In this document: piece by piece, positions 1-6,859 of the stretch
Layout of the letters: every line of letters begins with the position of its first letter
How positions within the stretch are numbered: position 1 is the first letter of the stretch
NCBI GenBank assembly: GCA_031376285.1
Contig: JANMDN010000027.1
Span: 1-11,278 of the forward strand
Source of the DNA: JANMDN01 sp031376285
Lineage (GTDB): Bacteria > Actinomycetota > Thermoleophilia > Miltoncostaeales > Miltoncostaeaceae
DNA: 11,278 nt
Direction of reading: 5' to 3'
Made by a program: the position numbers and the translations under genes
The notes under the pieces: generated by a model
Database searches by the model: none
Seen by the model: only the letters and a program-made list of their open reading frames with translations
What the model was told of the DNA's origin: nothing

Positions 1-1394
1 CCGACGGGGCCGTGACACCCGTCGAGCGAAAGCGCGGTAAGCCGCGTGCGGATGGGTTCGTCTGGGAGCCGGAGGAGCTTCAGGTCGTCGCCCAGGCGCT
101 GGTGCTGCGCGAGAACGGCTACCGGGTCGACGAGGGCGTCATCAGTTTTCCCGAGGCTCGCCAGCGCGTGAGCGTTCCGATCACCGACGAGCGCGTGGCT
201 CGGCTGAGAGCCAAACTGGCCGAACTGCGCGCCGTCGCTGCGGGACCGCCACCGCCGCCCCTGGTGGACAGCCCGAAATGCCCGCGCTGCTCGCTTGTCG
301 GCATCTGCTTGCCCGACGAGTCGCGGCTCCTCACGGGCCCGGCGGTAGAAGAAGCACCATCGGCTCCGCGCCGGCTGCTGACGCCTGCCGACGACGCCGC
401 TCCGCTCTACGTTCAGGAGCAGGGCGCACGGATTTCACGACGCGGCGACCGCGTGGAAGTCATCAAGAAGGACGAGGTGCTCGCGAGCGTCCGGGCACTC
501 GACGTCGCACACGTCGCGATCTACGGCAACGTGTCGATCTCCGCCGTTGCGCTTCGGAAGTTCATCGAGGAGTCGGTCACGATCACCCACCACACCTACG
601 GAGGCTGGCTGGTCGGCGTCACGACCGGACCGGGCCACCGAAACGGCGAGCTTCGGGTGCGCCAGTTCGCGACGTGCGCCGACCCGGATCAGTCGCTCGC
701 GATCGCCAAGGCCATGGTCGGAGGCAAGATCCGCAACAGCCGCACGCTCCTTCGACGAAACCACCCTGACCGCCCATCAGACGCGCTCGACGACCTCGTT
801 CGCTTCGCCCGACGATCCGCGTTCGCCGAGGACCCCGACGTGCTGCTTGGGCTGGAGGGAATCGCCGCCCGACGGTACTTCGACCAGCTCGACGGGATGC
901 TCCGCGGGCGACACGGTATCGGCGGCTTCACCTTCGAGGGACGAAACCGTCGGCCGCCGCGCGATCCCGTGAACGCGCTGTTGTCGTTTGCCTACTCGCT
1001 GCTGGTACGCGAGGTGACGACCGCCACGATCCGGGTTGGCCTCGACCCCTACGTCGGTGTCTTCCACCGCCCGAGGTACGGCCGGCCCGCGCTTGCGCTC
1101 GATCTCGCAGAGGAGTTCCGCCCGATCGTCGGCGACTCGGTCGTCATCGGCGTGATCAACACAGGGGAGATCGCGCCGAACGACTTCATCGTGCGCGGAG
1201 GGGGCTTCGCCCTGACTCCATCTGGACGGAAAGCGATGATTGCCGCGTTCGAGCGGCGCATGGCGACCGAGATCCAGCACCCGCTCTTTCGCTACCGCGT
1301 GAGCTATCGCCGGGCGATCGAACTTCAGGCTCGGATTCTCGCCCGGGTCTTCACCGGCGAGTACGCGACGTACCGCCCCTTCATGACCCGCTGA
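1..1394 (+). CDS. cas4-cas1: Cas4-Cas1 fusion protein, 5' end cut by the window (CRISPR adaptation, probably type I-G)
   Basis: The reading frame is open to the window edge (first full codon at base 3), so the GTG at 12 is internal and the Cas4 N-terminus is missing. Numbering from base 12, the Cas4 part keeps the RecB-nuclease motif PVERKRG (E5, K7) and the C-terminal iron-sulfur cysteines C90, C93 and C99. A proline-rich linker leads into a full Cas1 domain from about residue 125. Its metal ligands are present: E282 (GLEGIAARRYF), H352 (VFHRPRYGR) and D364 (LALDLAEEFRP). In the family, Cas1 with Cas2 integrates new spacers, and fused Cas4 trims and orients pre-spacers by their PAM. Fusions of this kind are typical of type I-G (former I-U) and also occur in V-B. 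The palindromic repeat next door favours I-G; effector genes that would prove it are not visible. cas2 follows after 7 bases. No frameshift or lost catalytic residue is seen. Confidence 0.93.
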   Translation, partial: DGAVTPVERKRGKPRADGFVWEPEELQVVAQALVLRENGYRVDEGVISFPEARQRVSVPITDERVARLRAKLAELRAVAAGPPPPPLVDSPKCPRCSLVGICLPDESRLLTGPAVEEAPSAPRRLLTPADDAAPLYVQEQGARISRRGDRVEVIKKDEVLASVRALDVAHVAIYGNVSISAVALRKFIEESVTITHHTYGGWLVGVTTGPGHRNGELRVRQFATCADPDQSLAIAKAMVGGKIRNSRTLLRRNHPDRPSDALDDLVRFARRSAFAEDPDVLLGLEGIAARRYFDQLDGMLRGRHGIGGFTFEGRNRRPPRDPVNALLSFAYSLLVREVTTATIRVGLDPYVGVFHRPRYGRPALALDLAEEFRPIVGDSVVIGVINTGEIAPNDFIVRGGGFALTPSGRKAMIAAFERRMATEIQHPLFRYRVSYRRAIELQARILARVFTGEYATYRPFMTR

Positions 1395-1401
1395 GTCCGA
1401 C

Positions 1402-1698
1402 GTGCGCCGCCGCTACCTCGTTTGCTACGACATCCGCGACTCGAAGCGCCTTCGCGCCACGCACAGGGTGATGGTCGGGCATGGCGATCCGCTGCAGTAT
1501 TCGGTGTTCCTCTGCGATCTCTCGGGCATGGAGCGGACGCAGCTCACCAGCCGGCTGAAGAAGGTCGTCAACGAAGCGGTCGACAGTGTCGCGATCTTTG
1601 ACCTCGGACCGACGGGGTCGTCCGGACCGGCGAGGAGAATAGAAACGATCGGGTCGACGAAACCGATGCCAATCTCCGGGGAGCCGACTATCATCTGA
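1402..1698 (+). CDS. cas2: Cas2, CRISPR adaptation protein
   Basis: A 98-residue protein of normal Cas2 length, starting at GTG. The N-terminus RRRYLVCYDIRDSKRLR is the ferredoxin-like first strand of Cas2 with the conserved aspartate (YDIRD). GDPLQYSVFLCDLS and the late DLGP segment match the Cas2 subfamily that travels with Cas4-Cas1 fusions. Cas2 forms the central dimer of the Cas1-Cas2 integrase and measures spacer length; nuclease activity is not needed for integration. The gene starts 7 bases after the cas4-cas1 stop, with no clear Shine-Dalgarno sequence, so translation is probably coupled to the upstream gene. The C-terminus ending in GEPTII fits the family and the protein looks complete. 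Confidence 0.93.
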   Translation: MRRRYLVCYDIRDSKRLRATHRVMVGHGDPLQYSVFLCDLSGMERTQLTSRLKKVVNEAVDSVAIFDLGPTGSSGPARRIETIGSTKPMPISGEPTII

Positions 1699-1891
1699 AG
1701 CGATTCGAGCGGCCCAAAGTGTTCAGGATGCCGGGGACCGCTCGCCCCGCAGCAAAGCCTGCACCTTGACAACTTCACTCCGCCATCAGACGTCTCTTGC
1801 CTTCCTGATGGGAACGCGCGGTGACGTTGTGCGCGAACCGCTCGAAAAACACATCGCTTTCCCGCACAGAGACCCTTCCCACAGAAGTGCC
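1699..1891 (+). promoter_or_regulatory. Probable CRISPR leader
   Basis: This 193-base non-coding stretch separates the cas2 stop from the first repeat. If the array is transcribed on the + strand, it is the leader: it would hold the pre-crRNA promoter and the Cas1-Cas2 docking site. The orientation is inferred because the + strand repeat ends in GTTGAAGC, which resembles the ATTGAAAC-type end that becomes the crRNA 5' handle in many type I systems. A TTGACA hexamer lies at 1766-1771, but no good -10 box follows at the right spacing. The stretch is not AT-rich, unlike many leaders. Confidence 0.45.
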
Positions 1892-2908
1892 CCTTCCACG
1901 GCTGCATTGCCGTGGCCCCGTTGAAGCGGCAGGTGGCGGGGTCGTAGGGGTTCCGGCCGAGGGTGAGGAGCCTTCCACGGCTGCATTGCCGTGGCCCCGT
2001 TGAAGCATCGGCAAGGCGTTTGGTTGACGTCAAGCCCTTCTGGCCCTTCCACGGCTGCATTGCCGTGGCCCCGTTGAAGCACCCCTGAAACGCGGACGTA
2101 TTCCCCGGTCCGGGCCCCTTCCACGGCTGCATTGCCGTGGCCCCGTTGAAGCGAACTCTCCGCAGAAAAACACGGGACAGAGATAAGCACACACCTTCCA
2201 CGGCTGCATTGCCGTGGCCCCGTTTAAGCTTTGGACTTGCTCACCTCCGAGCGCAAAGAGAACGCCCTTCCACGGCTGCATTGCCGTGGCCCCGTTGAAG
2301 CAGCACGGCATCATGAGTGTGTTGGTTGCGATTGACGCGCTGCCTTCCACGGCTGCATTGCCGTGGCCCCGTTGAAGCTGGAACTTGTCCCGGAGGCCAA
2401 AGGCGTTCGTGGCCAGTGCCTTCCACGGCTGCATTGCCGTGGCCCCGTTGAAGCGAAAACTCGCGCTCGTCAGCGAAGAGGGCAAACATCGCCTCACCTT
2501 CCACGGCTGCATTGCCGTGGCCCCGTTGAAGCAGAGCAAACCGAGGGGGTCAGCGCCCAGGGTTTCGCCTTCCACGGCTGCATTGCCGTGGCCCCGTTGA
2601 AGCGACGGTTACGCCGACCTCCTCGTCGGCCTCCCGTTCGGCGCCCTTCCACGGCTGCATTGCCGTGGCCCCGTTGAAGCTACGCGAATACGGCGTCGTG
2701 CTCTCCCTGCTGGCTTGTGGCCTTCCACGGCTGCATTGCCGTGGCCCCGTTGAAGCGGCTATCGGGTAAGTCGAGCCCGGTCGGTTGGGTCCGACCAGCC
2801 TTCCACGGCTGCATTGCCGTGGCCCCGTTGAAGCCCCAGACGGCGGAACGTCAGGACGTGCGGAGACCCTAGCCTTCCACGGCTGCATTGCCGTGGCCCC
2901 GTTGAAGC
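1892..2908 (+). CRISPR. CRISPR array, 14 repeats of 36 bases and 13 spacers
   Basis: Repeats start at 1892, 1971, 2045, 2117, 2194, 2266, 2343, 2419, 2497, 2568, 2645, 2721, 2799 and 2873. Each reads CCTT, then stem CCACGGC, loop TGCATT, stem GCCGTGG, then CCCCGTTGAAGC: a perfect 7-bp hairpin. Thirteen copies are identical; the fifth has one change (G to T at 2225). Spacers are 43, 38, 36, 41, 36, 41, 40, 42, 35, 41, 40, 42 and 38 bases, all different from each other by eye. The hairpin and the GTTGAAGC end suggest processing by a Cas6-type enzyme and + strand transcription, with the leader on the cas2 side; the direction is an inference. Even the last repeat is intact, so neither end shows decay. 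The spread of spacer lengths (35-43) is wide for one array. With the adjacent Cas4-Cas1 and Cas2, type I-G is the best assignment. Confidence 0.98.
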
Positions 2909-3031
2909 ACTCCTCAACTGAGGTTGTTCTCGTCATCGCCCAGTGGCGTTCCGGACGCGCCCTCATCGTATCCTTACCGTCGAGGTCCTACCGTGACCAG
3001 GTACGAACACTCGTCGACGACAGGAGCAACG

Positions 3032-3820
3032 ATGCACGTCAGGAAAGTGACAATTGCGAGCACGGTCACCGGCGTTTTGGCCCTCGGGCTGAGCGCGGCG
3101 GTCATGGCCGGTAGTGGGGTTACGGGCGAGACGGCCACAGCGGCAGCGGCGATCACGAGGGGTCTTCCCCAAGGGAGCGAGGCCGTGAAACTCGACCCAG
3201 CCGACTTCTCGATCAACATCACAAACCCCTACTTCCCGATGCGCCCGGGCAGCAAGTGGGTCTACCGGGAGAACGACGCCAACGGCCGCAAGAAGTCGGT
3301 GGTGCTCACGGTGACGAGCCAGACGAAGGTGATCGCCAACGGGGTGACCGCTCGAGTCATTCGAGACGTCGTCAGCCAGAACGGCAAGGCGGTTGAGATC
3401 ACCGACGACTGGTACGCCCAAGACAAGGCCGGCAACATCTGGTACCTCGGTGAGGCAGTTCTGAACTACAAGGGCGGCAACCTCGTCAGCAAGGCCGGCT
3501 CGTTCGAGGCCGGCGTCGACGGGGCCCAAGCGGGTATCGCGATGCCGGCGAACCCGGTGGCCGGGCTCGCCTACCGTCAGGAGTACTACAAGGGCGAAGC
3601 GGAGGACAAGGCTGCGGTGATCACGGTCGGCCAGGAGCACGTTCAGGTGCCGTACGGCTACTTCAGCAAGCGCGTGCTGATGACTCGCGATATCGTGCCC
3701 ACCGAGCCGAAGGTCCAAGAGTTGAAGTTCTACGCGCCGGGCGTCGGCCTACTCCTCAGCATGCACACCGATGGCGCGGGTGGTCGGCTCGCTCTCGTGA
3801 GCTACAAGCCCGGCAAGTAG
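3032..3820 (+). CDS. Secreted protein of unknown function
   Basis: A 262-residue protein. The ATG at 3032 is chosen because AGGAG at 3022-3026 lies 5 bases upstream and because it puts a signal peptide at the N-terminus: basic residues (MHVRKV), a hydrophobic core at about 8-25, then an Ala-rich tail with a likely cut near AVMA (23-26). There is no lipobox cysteine, so it is probably released or wall-associated. The mature part resembles a recurring family of uncharacterised secreted bacterial proteins, with landmarks DPADFSINITNPYFPM (55-70), PGSKWVYRE, DDWYAQDKAGNIWYLGE (125-141), GSFEAGVDGAQAGIAMPA and YRQEYYKGEAEDKA (181-194). Tyr, Trp and Gly are frequent and no further membrane helix is seen, which suits a beta-rich fold. 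I recognise no enzyme motif. It stands alone between the array and the xylose genes, has its own terminator-like hairpin, and is not obviously part of either system. Confidence 0.85.
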   Translation: MHVRKVTIASTVTGVLALGLSAAVMAGSGVTGETATAAAAITRGLPQGSEAVKLDPADFSINITNPYFPMRPGSKWVYRENDANGRKKSVVLTVTSQTKVIANGVTARVIRDVVSQNGKAVEITDDWYAQDKAGNIWYLGEAVLNYKGGNLVSKAGSFEAGVDGAQAGIAMPANPVAGLAYRQEYYKGEAEDKAAVITVGQEHVQVPYGYFSKRVLMTRDIVPTEPKVQELKFYAPGVGLLLSMHTDGAGGRLALVSYKPGK

Positions 3821-3842
3821 CGGCCGTGCGCCGGTTCGAGGT

Positions 3843-3881
3843 CGCTGCGGCGCGCTCGCCTCACATGTGCGCGTCGCAGCG
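3843..3881 (+). terminator. GC-rich hairpin after the secreted-protein gene
   Basis: Bases 3843-3855 pair with 3869-3881 over 13 positions, all Watson-Crick except one G-T wobble, around a 13-base loop. The structure starts 22 bases after the stop codon. No T-run follows, as is common for hairpin terminators in high-GC actinobacteria. It may instead protect the 3' end of the mRNA. Confidence 0.5.
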
Positions 3882-4384
3882 GTGGGTGCGGAGGGTGGAT
3901 GCGTGCCGGGATTGCTTCCCGGATCGGCCCGTCTGCGGTGGCGGGGTCTCGACACGTGAGTCGCGGAGCGCCAGCCGCGAAGCGCAGAGAGCAGCCGAGG
4001 ATCCCAAACGCCGGCGACACGTTCCCAAATTGTATGGCGCCCCAATCCCAAAATCACTCGCCTGATACAGGCGATCTCCGATCGGCGCGAGCTGGCGGTA
4101 GGCCGTGAACGGTTCGTGGCGGGTCCACGGAGTACTCGTTCCTTCGACGGATACATCCGTGGATGGTCAGCGCCCTGATGGGGACAACCTCTCGGCGAGG
4201 CATGGAGAGAGGCCGGAACGGAGGGGTTGTGGTCTGCTGACCCAACGCTCCGGTTCGTGAGGCGCACGGGGCCGCCCGGTCAGTGCAGAAGCCCGCGGCC
4301 GGCACACCTGGGCTGACCACCAGCTCCGGACGTCGGATCCACCAGGAAAATCCCGCGCCCGTCCGCCCTTGTGCTGGACGTCAC
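3882..4384. other. Non-coding stretch with small inverted repeats
   Basis: About 500 bases where no frame has convincing coding character; the open frames are short, lack ribosome sites and resemble nothing I know. Three inverted repeats are visible: CCGGGA/TCCCGG at 3906-3922 (loop 5), TCGCCTG/CAGGCGA at 4058-4074 (perfect 7-bp arms, loop ATA), and TCCACGGA/TCCGTGGA at 4124-4163 (8-bp arms, 24-base loop). The 4058-4074 palindrome could be an operator; the others may be chance in GC-rich DNA. No tRNA or known riboswitch pattern was recognised. A promoter for the xylose operon should lie in or just after this stretch, but no consensus boxes stand out. Confidence 0.4.
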
Positions 4385-4428
4385 GAGTCGAATATGTTGT
4401 CGGCGGCAACATGATCTCTTATCGACTC
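4385..4428 (+). promoter_or_regulatory. Nested palindrome upstream of xylA, candidate ROK operator
   Basis: An inner palindrome at 4394-4412 (ATGTTGTC, GGC, GGCAACAT: 8-bp arms with one wobble pair) is enclosed by perfect outer arms GAGTCGA at 4385-4391 and TCGACTC at 4422-4428. It ends 20 bases before the xylA start. The TGTTG...CAACA layout recalls operators of ROK-family XylR proteins, and a ROK gene closes this operon, so an operator is the leading idea. The arms could also fold into one bulged RNA hairpin in the mRNA leader. Confidence 0.45.
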
Positions 4429-4448
4429 AAACCCGAAGCCTTCCGCAC

Positions 4449-5612
4449 GTGACCGACGCGCTCACCCCGACGCCGAGCGACAAGTTCGCATTCGGGCTTT
4501 GGACGATCGGCCATGTTGGCGGCGATCCGTTCGGCGGGCCGACGCGGAGCCCAATCGACCCGGTCGACTTTGTGGCGAAGCTCGCAGAGATCGGCGCATG
4601 GGGCGTCAGCTTTCACGATGACGACCTCATCCCATTCGGCTCGACCTCGGCCGAGCGGGACGCAATGGTCGGGCGATTTTCACGGGCACTGGCTGACAGC
4701 GGTGTCGTCGCGTCGATGGCCACCACGAATCTGTTCACCCATCCGGTGTTCAAGAACGGGGCGTTCACGAGCAATGAGCCTGCCGTTCGGCGCTTCGCGA
4801 TCCAGAAGGTCATGCGAAACCTCGACCTTGCGGCCGAGCTTGGGGTCCCCACCTACGTGTTCTGGGGAGGGCGCGAAGGCGTCGAATCACACGCCGCAAA
4901 GCCACCAAGCGACGCCTTCGACCGGTTCCGCGAGGCCCTGAACTTCCTGATCGGCTACTGCAAGGAGCAGGGCATCTCGATTCGGTTCGCCCTCGAGCCC
5001 AAGCCGAACGAGCCGCGGGCCGACATCTTCTTGCCAACCGTCGGCCACGCGCTCGCATTCATCGAGACACTCGACGACCCCGAGATGGTTGGGGTGAATC
5101 CCGAGTTCGCCCACGAGACGATGGCCGGGCTCTCGTTTCACCACGGCGTCGGCCAGGCGCTCTGGCAGGGCAAGCTCTTTCACATCGACCTGAACGACCA
5201 GAAGATCGGTCGCTTCGACCAGGATCTCAGGTTCGGCTCCGAGGGCATCAAGGAGCATTTCTTTCTCGTTCGCCTTCTCGAGAAGAGCGGCTACGACGGG
5301 CCTCGTCATTTCGACGCCCGGCCGTACCGAGACGAGACCGGCGACGGAATCTGGGACTTTGCCCGTGGCTGCATGCGCAACTACAAGGCCTTCGCGCTGA
5401 AGGCTCGGATGTTCGACGAGGACGCGGAGGTACGCGAGGCACTCGCGGACGCCGGCGTCTTCGACCTCGCACAGGAGACCGTCGGGAGCTACACGCCCGA
5501 CGGAGCAAGACGTCTCAAGGATGAAGTGTTTGACCTCGAGACGCTGGCCGCTCGCTCGTTTCGCAACGAGCGGCTGGACCAACTCGTCGTCGACCGCATT
5601 CTTGGACTCTGA
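4449..5612 (+). CDS. xylA: Xylose isomerase
   Basis: Converts D-xylose to D-xylulose in the cytoplasm using two divalent metal ions (EC 5.3.1.5). The 387-residue product matches the compact actinobacterial (class I) enzyme end to end, from DKFAFGLWTIG to RLDQLVVDRILG. By alignment to the Streptomyces enzyme (offset 2), all active-site residues are present: H56 and D59 in SFHDDDLIPF, E183 and K185 in LEPKPNEPR, E219 and H222 in NPEFAHE, D247 in FHIDLND, D257 and D259 in DQDLRFG, and D289 in RHFDARP. The GTG at 4449 is chosen to fit family length; an in-frame GTG at 4371 would add 26 unrelated residues. No good Shine-Dalgarno sequence precedes it. A 13-codon open frame (4411-4452) overlaps the start as GTGA, so coupled translation is possible. 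It is the first gene of the xylose operon. No oddity is seen in the enzyme itself. Confidence 0.96.
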   Translation: MTDALTPTPSDKFAFGLWTIGHVGGDPFGGPTRSPIDPVDFVAKLAEIGAWGVSFHDDDLIPFGSTSAERDAMVGRFSRALADSGVVASMATTNLFTHPVFKNGAFTSNEPAVRRFAIQKVMRNLDLAAELGVPTYVFWGGREGVESHAAKPPSDAFDRFREALNFLIGYCKEQGISIRFALEPKPNEPRADIFLPTVGHALAFIETLDDPEMVGVNPEFAHETMAGLSFHHGVGQALWQGKLFHIDLNDQKIGRFDQDLRFGSEGIKEHFFLVRLLEKSGYDGPRHFDARPYRDETGDGIWDFARGCMRNYKAFALKARMFDEDAEVREALADAGVFDLAQETVGSYTPDGARRLKDEVFDLETLAARSFRNERLDQLVVDRILGL

Positions 5613-5647
5613 CCATGGACGACGGACGACCGCTGTACGGCCCACGC

Positions 5648-5664
5648 TCCACCGTGTTGGTGGA
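5648..5664 (+). repeat. Small hairpin between xylA and xylF
   Basis: A perfect inverted repeat, TCCACC/GGTGGA with a 5-base loop (GTGTT), lies in the 74-base gap between xylA and xylF, 10 bases before the xylF ribosome binding site. It may set RNA stability between the two genes. No T-run follows, so it is unlikely to be a full terminator. Confidence 0.4.
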
Positions 5665-5686
5665 CGACAGAAACAAGGAGACAACG

Positions 5687-6766
5687 ATGCGCAAACGTTC
5701 CATGGCCCTGGCGGCCACCCTTGCTGTCACATCCCTCGGGATCGCCGCCTGCGGCGACAGCAAGTCCAGCTCGGCCGCGAAGGCGCCGGGCAAGGTCGGC
5801 GTCATCCTTCCCGACAGTGCTTCTTCCGCACGCTGGGAAACCGCTGACCGCAAGTTCCTGACCGACGCGTTCGCGACGGCCGGCGTTACCGCCGACATCC
5901 AGAACGCAAACGGCGACAAGGCGAAGTTCGGAACCCTGTGCGACCAGATGATCAGTGGTGGCGTCAGCGTCATCATGATCGTCAACCTCGACAGCGAGAC
6001 CGGCGCAGCCTGCGAGAAGAAGGCCACCGCTCAGGGCATCAAGTCAATCGACTACGACCGTCTGACCCTCGGCGGAGACGCGTCCTATTACGTGTCGTTT
6101 GACAACGTCGCGGTTGGTACCGCGCAAGGCGAGGGGCTCGTGACCTGCCTCGGCAAGCTCGGCAAGGACAGTGGCCCGGTCGCGCTCCTGAACGGCTCGC
6201 CGACCGACAACAACGCGACGCTCTTCAAGCAGGGCTACGAGGCCGCCATCAAGGCTGCCGGCTACACGATCGCCGCCGACCAGTCGGTGCCCGACTGGGA
6301 CAACACGAAGGCCGGAACGATCTTCGAGCAGATGTACACGAAGGCAAGCGGTAACTTCGTTGGTGTCGACGCGGCAAATGACGGCCTTGGCGCGGCGGTC
6401 ATCGCGGTGCTCAAGAAGAACGGCGTGAACGGCAAGATCCCGGTCACCGGACAGGACGCGTCCGACGAAGGTCTCCAGAACGTGCTCCTCGGCGACCAGT
6501 GCATGACGGTCTACAAGGCGGTCAAGAAGGAAGCTGACGCCGCATCGGCCCTGGCGATCGCGCTCTCCAAGGGCGAGGCGCCCACGGTGTCCGGAACGGT
6601 GAAGGACACCGAAGCGGGCAAGGACGTCCCGGCGCAGCTTCTCGTGCCGCAGGCGATCTTCGCCGAAACCGTGAAGGACGTCATCGCTGACGGCTTCACC
6701 ACAGCGGCGAAGGTCTGCACCACGGCAGCGCTGAAGGCAGCTTGCACGAAGTACGGCGTGAGCTGA
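5687..6766 (+). CDS. xylF: D-xylose ABC transporter, substrate-binding lipoprotein
   Basis: Captures D-xylose outside the membrane and delivers it to the XylGH importer. The ATG at 5687 follows AAGGAG (5675-5680) by 6 bases. The 359-residue product has a lipoprotein signal (MRKRS, hydrophobic core, LGIAAC with the acylated cysteine at 22), so it is anchored on the outer face of the cell membrane. After a Ser/Ala-rich tether, the periplasmic-binding fold starts at KVGVILPDSASSARWETADR. Stretches shared with E. coli XylF are IVNLDSETGAACE, IDYDRLTLGGDASYYVSFDNV, NGSPTDNNATLFKQGY, SVPDWDNTKAGTIFEQM, GVDAANDGLGAAVI, PVTGQDASDEGLQNVL and DQCMTVYKAVKKEADAA. These cover the known sugar pocket, which makes xylose a better guess than ribose or galactose. 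It lies between xylA and xylG, followed by a strong RNA hairpin likely to raise its level over the other subunits. Confidence 0.95.
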   Translation: MRKRSMALAATLAVTSLGIAACGDSKSSSAAKAPGKVGVILPDSASSARWETADRKFLTDAFATAGVTADIQNANGDKAKFGTLCDQMISGGVSVIMIVNLDSETGAACEKKATAQGIKSIDYDRLTLGGDASYYVSFDNVAVGTAQGEGLVTCLGKLGKDSGPVALLNGSPTDNNATLFKQGYEAAIKAAGYTIAADQSVPDWDNTKAGTIFEQMYTKASGNFVGVDAANDGLGAAVIAVLKKNGVNGKIPVTGQDASDEGLQNVLLGDQCMTVYKAVKKEADAASALAIALSKGEAPTVSGTVKDTEAGKDVPAQLLVPQAIFAETVKDVIADGFTTAAKVCTTAALKAACTKYGVS

Positions 6767-6774
6767 TGCTTTAG

Positions 6775-6812
6775 GGGTGGGTGCGGGCGGCTTCGGTCGT
6801 GCGCACCCACCC
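6775..6812 (+). promoter_or_regulatory. Intercistronic hairpin with UUCG tetraloop after xylF
   Basis: A perfect 11-bp stem (6775-6785 GGGTGGGTGCG with 6802-6812 CGCACCCACCC) continues, after a small internal loop, into a 4-bp stem closed by the ultra-stable C(UUCG)G loop at 6791-6796. It starts 8 bases after the xylF stop codon; xylG begins 47 bases further on. No T-run follows. Hairpins at this place in binding-protein operons are known to shield the upstream mRNA from 3' decay or cause partial termination, giving more binding protein than ATPase and permease. Confidence 0.75.
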
Positions 6813-6859
6813 GGCGGTACCGCTCCGAACTCTCCCACGACGATCCGGTCGAGGTGCCC

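Noticed and set aside
1766..1794. TTGACA at 1766-1771 as a full promoter for the array
   Set aside because: No TANNNT-like -10 box lies 16-18 bases downstream, so only the hexamer can be noted.
1872..1891. CCTTCCCACA just before the first repeat as a degenerate extra repeat
   Set aside because: Only the first few bases agree and the hairpin arms are absent; spacing to the first repeat is also too short.
1425..2966. Long open frames across the CRISPR array on both strands, with repeated peptides such as FNGATAMQPWK and LPRLHCRGPVEA
   Set aside because: They are translations of the identical repeats; frame continuity comes from stop-free repeats, not from a protein gene.
3830..3860. GGTTCGA near 3833 as a tRNA T-loop
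   Set aside because: The flanking bases do not form a 5-bp stem around it.
3749..4267. 172-residue minus-strand open frame after the secreted-protein gene
   Set aside because: It overlaps the end of that gene and a terminator-like hairpin, is rich in Arg, Pro and Ser as in random GC-rich frames, and has no recognisable domain.
4887..5684. 265-residue minus-strand open frame opposite xylA, and similar long frames opposite xylF, xylG and the secreted-protein gene
   Set aside because: They mirror the codon pattern of clearly identified genes on the + strand, a common effect of high GC content, and show no family motifs.
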